Part shown: in pieces, positions 35,733 to 38,503 of the stretch
Layout of the letters: each line of letters starts with the position of its first letter
Position numbering within the stretch: position 1 is the stretch's first letter
Origin: Actinomycetota bacterium
GTDB taxonomy: Bacteria > Actinomycetota > Acidimicrobiia > Acidimicrobiales > Acidimicrobilacustridaceae
Length of the DNA: 38,503 bases
NCBI GenBank assembly: GCA_009699125.1
Contig: WLOT01000004.1
Coordinates: 1-38,503, forward strand
Reading direction: 5' to 3'
Notes under the pieces: model-generated
The model's input: the letters and a program-made list of their open reading frames with translations, nothing else
Told to the model about the DNA's origin: nothing
Database searches by the model: none
Position numbers and translations under genes: made by a program

Positions 35733-37001
35733 ATGACTGATTCCTCTTCGACCACTCTTGCTCCGACAGAGCCAGCGAAAGCACGGGCCCTAACGCGCCT
35801 GCGCGATCGGAAGAGCGATCCGTCACGTGAACGTCAACCCTGGACCGACCACTGGTGGTCGCCACTCGTGATCTTTGTATCGATCGGGGTCCTTGTTTGG
35901 ATCGCAATTTGGTACGGCAATAACCATCTCGCGCACGATCCGTTTTTCCCGTATCGCGAATCGGTCGGGGACACCTGGTTCGGCGGCTTCGCTCGTTGGG
36001 ATGCCGAGTGGTACCGGACGATCGTGCGCGAGGGCTACGTCTATTACCCGGGCGTTCAGTCGTCGGTTGCCTTTTGGCCGACCTACCCAATCGTCGTAAG
36101 TCTCTTTAGCTGGGCATTTCCAAGCATCTACATCACTGGAACTTTTGTGACTGTGTGTGGTGGAGCAACTGCAGTTGTTCTTCTGCGCAAATGGGCAAGG
36201 GTCTTTGTGCCGAGCAGCGTTGCCATTACAGCTGTTGTGTTGCTGTGTGTCTTTCCCTACAGCTGGTATCTCTACGGCGTTGTGTATTCCGACGCGTTGT
36301 TTGTTGCAACGGCAATCGGCGCGTTCTATCTCGTCGAACGTGATCGATATTTCTGGGCGGGCATGGTTGGAATTATGGCGACAGCAGGTCGTCCCGCCGG
36401 TTTGGTGGTCGCGTTCGCACTCGTCCTGCGCGTGATCGAGCGCAGGAATCTTGCAAAGGGAGCGAAGGGCCTCCGTGAACTTTTCAACCCGCGAACTCTC
36501 ACGAGATCGGATGCACCGATCTTCCTTTCGTGGCTGGGTGTTGGTGGATGGTGTGTGTTCCTTTGGGTGAAGTTCGGCGATCCGCTGTTATTCGCTTCCA
36601 TTGAGGCGAGTAAGGGTTGGGATCAAGGGGCTGGTCCTTCAACATGGTTGAAGTTCCGCCTCATTGAGGAACTTCAACACCGGCCGTTCGAATGGTCGAC
36701 CATCGGACACGTGGCACACGGACTCGTTGTTCTTGGTGCGCTCTTTCTCCTTCCTCTTGTGAAGAAGCGATTCGGCTGGGCCTACACCGTCTATGCGTTG
36801 GGTCTCATCGCATTGCCGTTGCTCGGGACAAAAGATTTCTTTGGAGCCGGGCGGTATCTACTCGGCACGTTCCCCTGCATCGTCGTCGCTGCCGAACTTC
36901 TCGTTGCTCGTCCAAAAGCCCGTGCGGTGATCTTGCCGCTCTCGCTCATTGTGATGTTGTCGATGGCGGTCGCGTTCGGGCGTGGGTCCTACATTTCCTG
37001 A
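35733..37001 (+). CDS. Membrane mannosyltransferase-like protein (PIG-V/GT-C-like)
   Basis: WFGGFARWDAEWYRTIVREGYVYYPGVQSSVAFWPTYPIVV; multiple TM segments. Confidence 0.75.
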   Translation: MTDSSSTTLAPTEPAKARALTRLRDRKSDPSRERQPWTDHWWSPLVIFVSIGVLVWIAIWYGNNHLAHDPFFPYRESVGDTWFGGFARWDAEWYRTIVREGYVYYPGVQSSVAFWPTYPIVVSLFSWAFPSIYITGTFVTVCGGATAVVLLRKWARVFVPSSVAITAVVLLCVFPYSWYLYGVVYSDALFVATAIGAFYLVERDRYFWAGMVGIMATAGRPAGLVVAFALVLRVIERRNLAKGAKGLRELFNPRTLTRSDAPIFLSWLGVGGWCVFLWVKFGDPLLFASIEASKGWDQGAGPSTWLKFRLIEELQHRPFEWSTIGHVAHGLVVLGALFLLPLVKKRFGWAYTVYALGLIALPLLGTKDFFGAGRYLLGTFPCIVVAAELLVARPKARAVILPLSLIVMLSMAVAFGRGSYIS

Positions 37002-37104
37002 CTCCAAAGCGATCTCCTCGCCGAAGCGAGGTGTCCGGGGTGCGGACCGGTAGCGTTCTGCTCCGGTGCCGGGACAACCCGGCAGTTCTCCCGTAGAGGT
37101 TTCA

Positions 37105-37761
37105 ATGTCCGATCTCACTTCCGCCGTGACCGACGAGGTTTCGTCAACCAGCGAGTACGTGCTCACTGTTGCCCCCGAGGCGCTTGAACAGGTCTTGGGT
37201 ATTCGTGACACCGAAGAAGATCCAGGAGCGATTGGTCTGCGCGTCGAGATCAACGGCGTCAAGGGCACCGACTTCGACTACGACCTTGGCTGGGCGACGA
37301 TTGCCGACCTCGACGCAGAAGACGACCTGTCGTTGCAGGGCGGACTCAGCGTCGTTGTTGCGGCGAACAGCATCGAAAACATGCGCGGCGCGGTCCTCGA
37401 CCTTCCACGATCGTCTGGACAGGGCGGATTTGTCATTAAGAACCCGAACCGGCCCGCACCGGTGAATCCTCTTGATGGTCGCGACATCGTGCTCACCGGC
37501 GAAATCCCCGACAAGGTGACACAACTTCTTGAAGAAGTGATCAATCCTGGCCTTGCCCAGCATGGCGGTTTCGCTGCCCTTGTCGGTGTCGAAGACACCA
37601 CGGTTTTTCTCACGATGGGTGGCGGTTGCCAAGGGTGCGCAATGAGCGCAGCAACTTTGCGTGACGGAATCACGACCTCGATTCACGACGCGATTCCTGA
37701 GGTCACCGAGGTCATCGACGTCACCGATCACAACGCCGGTGACAACCCCTTCTACACCTGA
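37105..37761 (+). CDS. NfuA-like Fe-S carrier: degenerate A-type N-domain plus NifU C-domain
   Basis: LLEEVINPGLAQHGGFAALVGVEDTTVFLTMGGGCQGCAMSAATLRDGI; CxxC retained in the NifU domain. Confidence 0.9.
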   Translation: MSDLTSAVTDEVSSTSEYVLTVAPEALEQVLGIRDTEEDPGAIGLRVEINGVKGTDFDYDLGWATIADLDAEDDLSLQGGLSVVVAANSIENMRGAVLDLPRSSGQGGFVIKNPNRPAPVNPLDGRDIVLTGEIPDKVTQLLEEVINPGLAQHGGFAALVGVEDTTVFLTMGGGCQGCAMSAATLRDGITTSIHDAIPEVTEVIDVTDHNAGDNPFYT

Positions 37762-37888
37762 GGCTGACTCATCAGATTCGGTGGCGGCACCGGTGTCGAG
37801 AAATTTCCCGAAGTGGTTGCTCAGCAGTGTTAAGTACCTCTAGGGTCACGGCACCGATCGGAGGGGGATCGTTCGTCTCCCTTTGTCG

Positions 37889-37905
37889 GCAGATCACTGA
37901 TCTGC
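37889..37905. promoter_or_regulatory. 17-bp palindrome GCAGATCA-C-TGATCTGC, candidate operator
   Basis: Perfect 8-bp arms around one base, 28 bp upstream of the ATG at 37934 and downstream of a possible promoter (TTGCTC / TAGGGT). Confidence 0.5.
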
Positions 37906-37933
37906 ACAAGACCTGAAAAAGGAAAGGGAGAAG

Positions 37934-38503
37934 ATGGCTGACACTGTCCAAGAGTTCGTCTTCAATCTGACGTTCCCGTTTTCGAGGACGTTGGGTTCGA
38001 CACTCAGCACGTTTGCCTCAGCGCTGGCACAGGGCCAGATCATCGGTGTTCGCACCGGTGGTCGAGTCATTGCACCGCCGCTTGAGTACGACCCTGATAC
38101 CGCTGCCGATTCCGGCACGGATTGGGTGTGCGTTGGTCCGAAGGGAACCGTGTCCTCGTGGACATGGGTGCCGGAACCGACCAACTTGCATCCTCTTGAC
38201 CATGCGTTCGGTTTCGCGTTCATCACCCTCGATGGTGCTGACACGCCAATGATTCACGTCGTCGACGCTGGCTCGGAAAGCGCAATGTCTGCGGGCATGC
38301 GCGTCGAAGCCAAGTTCAAGGATCCGGCCGACTGTGTCGGTCGCATCGACGACATCATCGCTTTCGTTCCCGCCTCTGATCCTTCGCCGAGCGAAGGTGC
38401 GGGCGAACCGTTCGAAGCTCCGGCAGAGAACGAGATCACGGAGATGGATGCGTTTTGCGATCTCCAATATGTCGACAACGCGTCTCCCACCACGCTCATG
38501 TGG
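37934..38503 (+). CDS. OB-fold / DUF35-like protein, 3' end outside window
   Basis: Open to the window end; MADTVQEFVFNLTFPFSRTLGSTLSTFASALAQGQIIGVRTGGRVIAPPLEYDP...GTVSSWTWVPEPT..FGFAFITLDGADTPMIHVV; GGGAAAG-like RBS aaagggag upstream. Confidence 0.7.
   Translation, partial: MADTVQEFVFNLTFPFSRTLGSTLSTFASALAQGQIIGVRTGGRVIAPPLEYDPDTAADSGTDWVCVGPKGTVSSWTWVPEPTNLHPLDHAFGFAFITLDGADTPMIHVVDAGSESAMSAGMRVEAKFKDPADCVGRIDDIIAFVPASDPSPSEGAGEPFEAPAENEITEMDAFCDLQYVDNASPTTLMW

Overview
The window looks like an ordinary, densely coding actinobacterial chromosome segment, probably Acidimicrobiia-like by protein style (inference). I saw no mobile element, CRISPR array, rRNA or tRNA. About 34 protein genes are supported. 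They include MurT/GatD, a biotin block (bioA-bioF-bioD), queC, an orphan ParA with a tail-anchored partner, a two-component system, an ApbE/ferric-reductase cassette, ABC and ABC-F proteins, and NfuA. The most interesting region is about 7.65-14.3 kb. There, a cobalamin riboswitch precedes a tightly overlapping four-gene operon: an exported, C-terminally anchored protein with a transcobalamin-beta/DUF4430-like domain, then EcfT, a fused EcfA-EcfA', and an EcfS-like protein. About 1 kb downstream is a CarH-like B12-binding regulator with an excisionase-type HTH. A second candidate is at 27.2-29.9 kb: ApbE plus a ferric-reductase-like membrane protein, with two low-complexity exported proteins where a flavinylated FMN_bind substrate would be expected. 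All family calls come from reading motifs; no database search was run.
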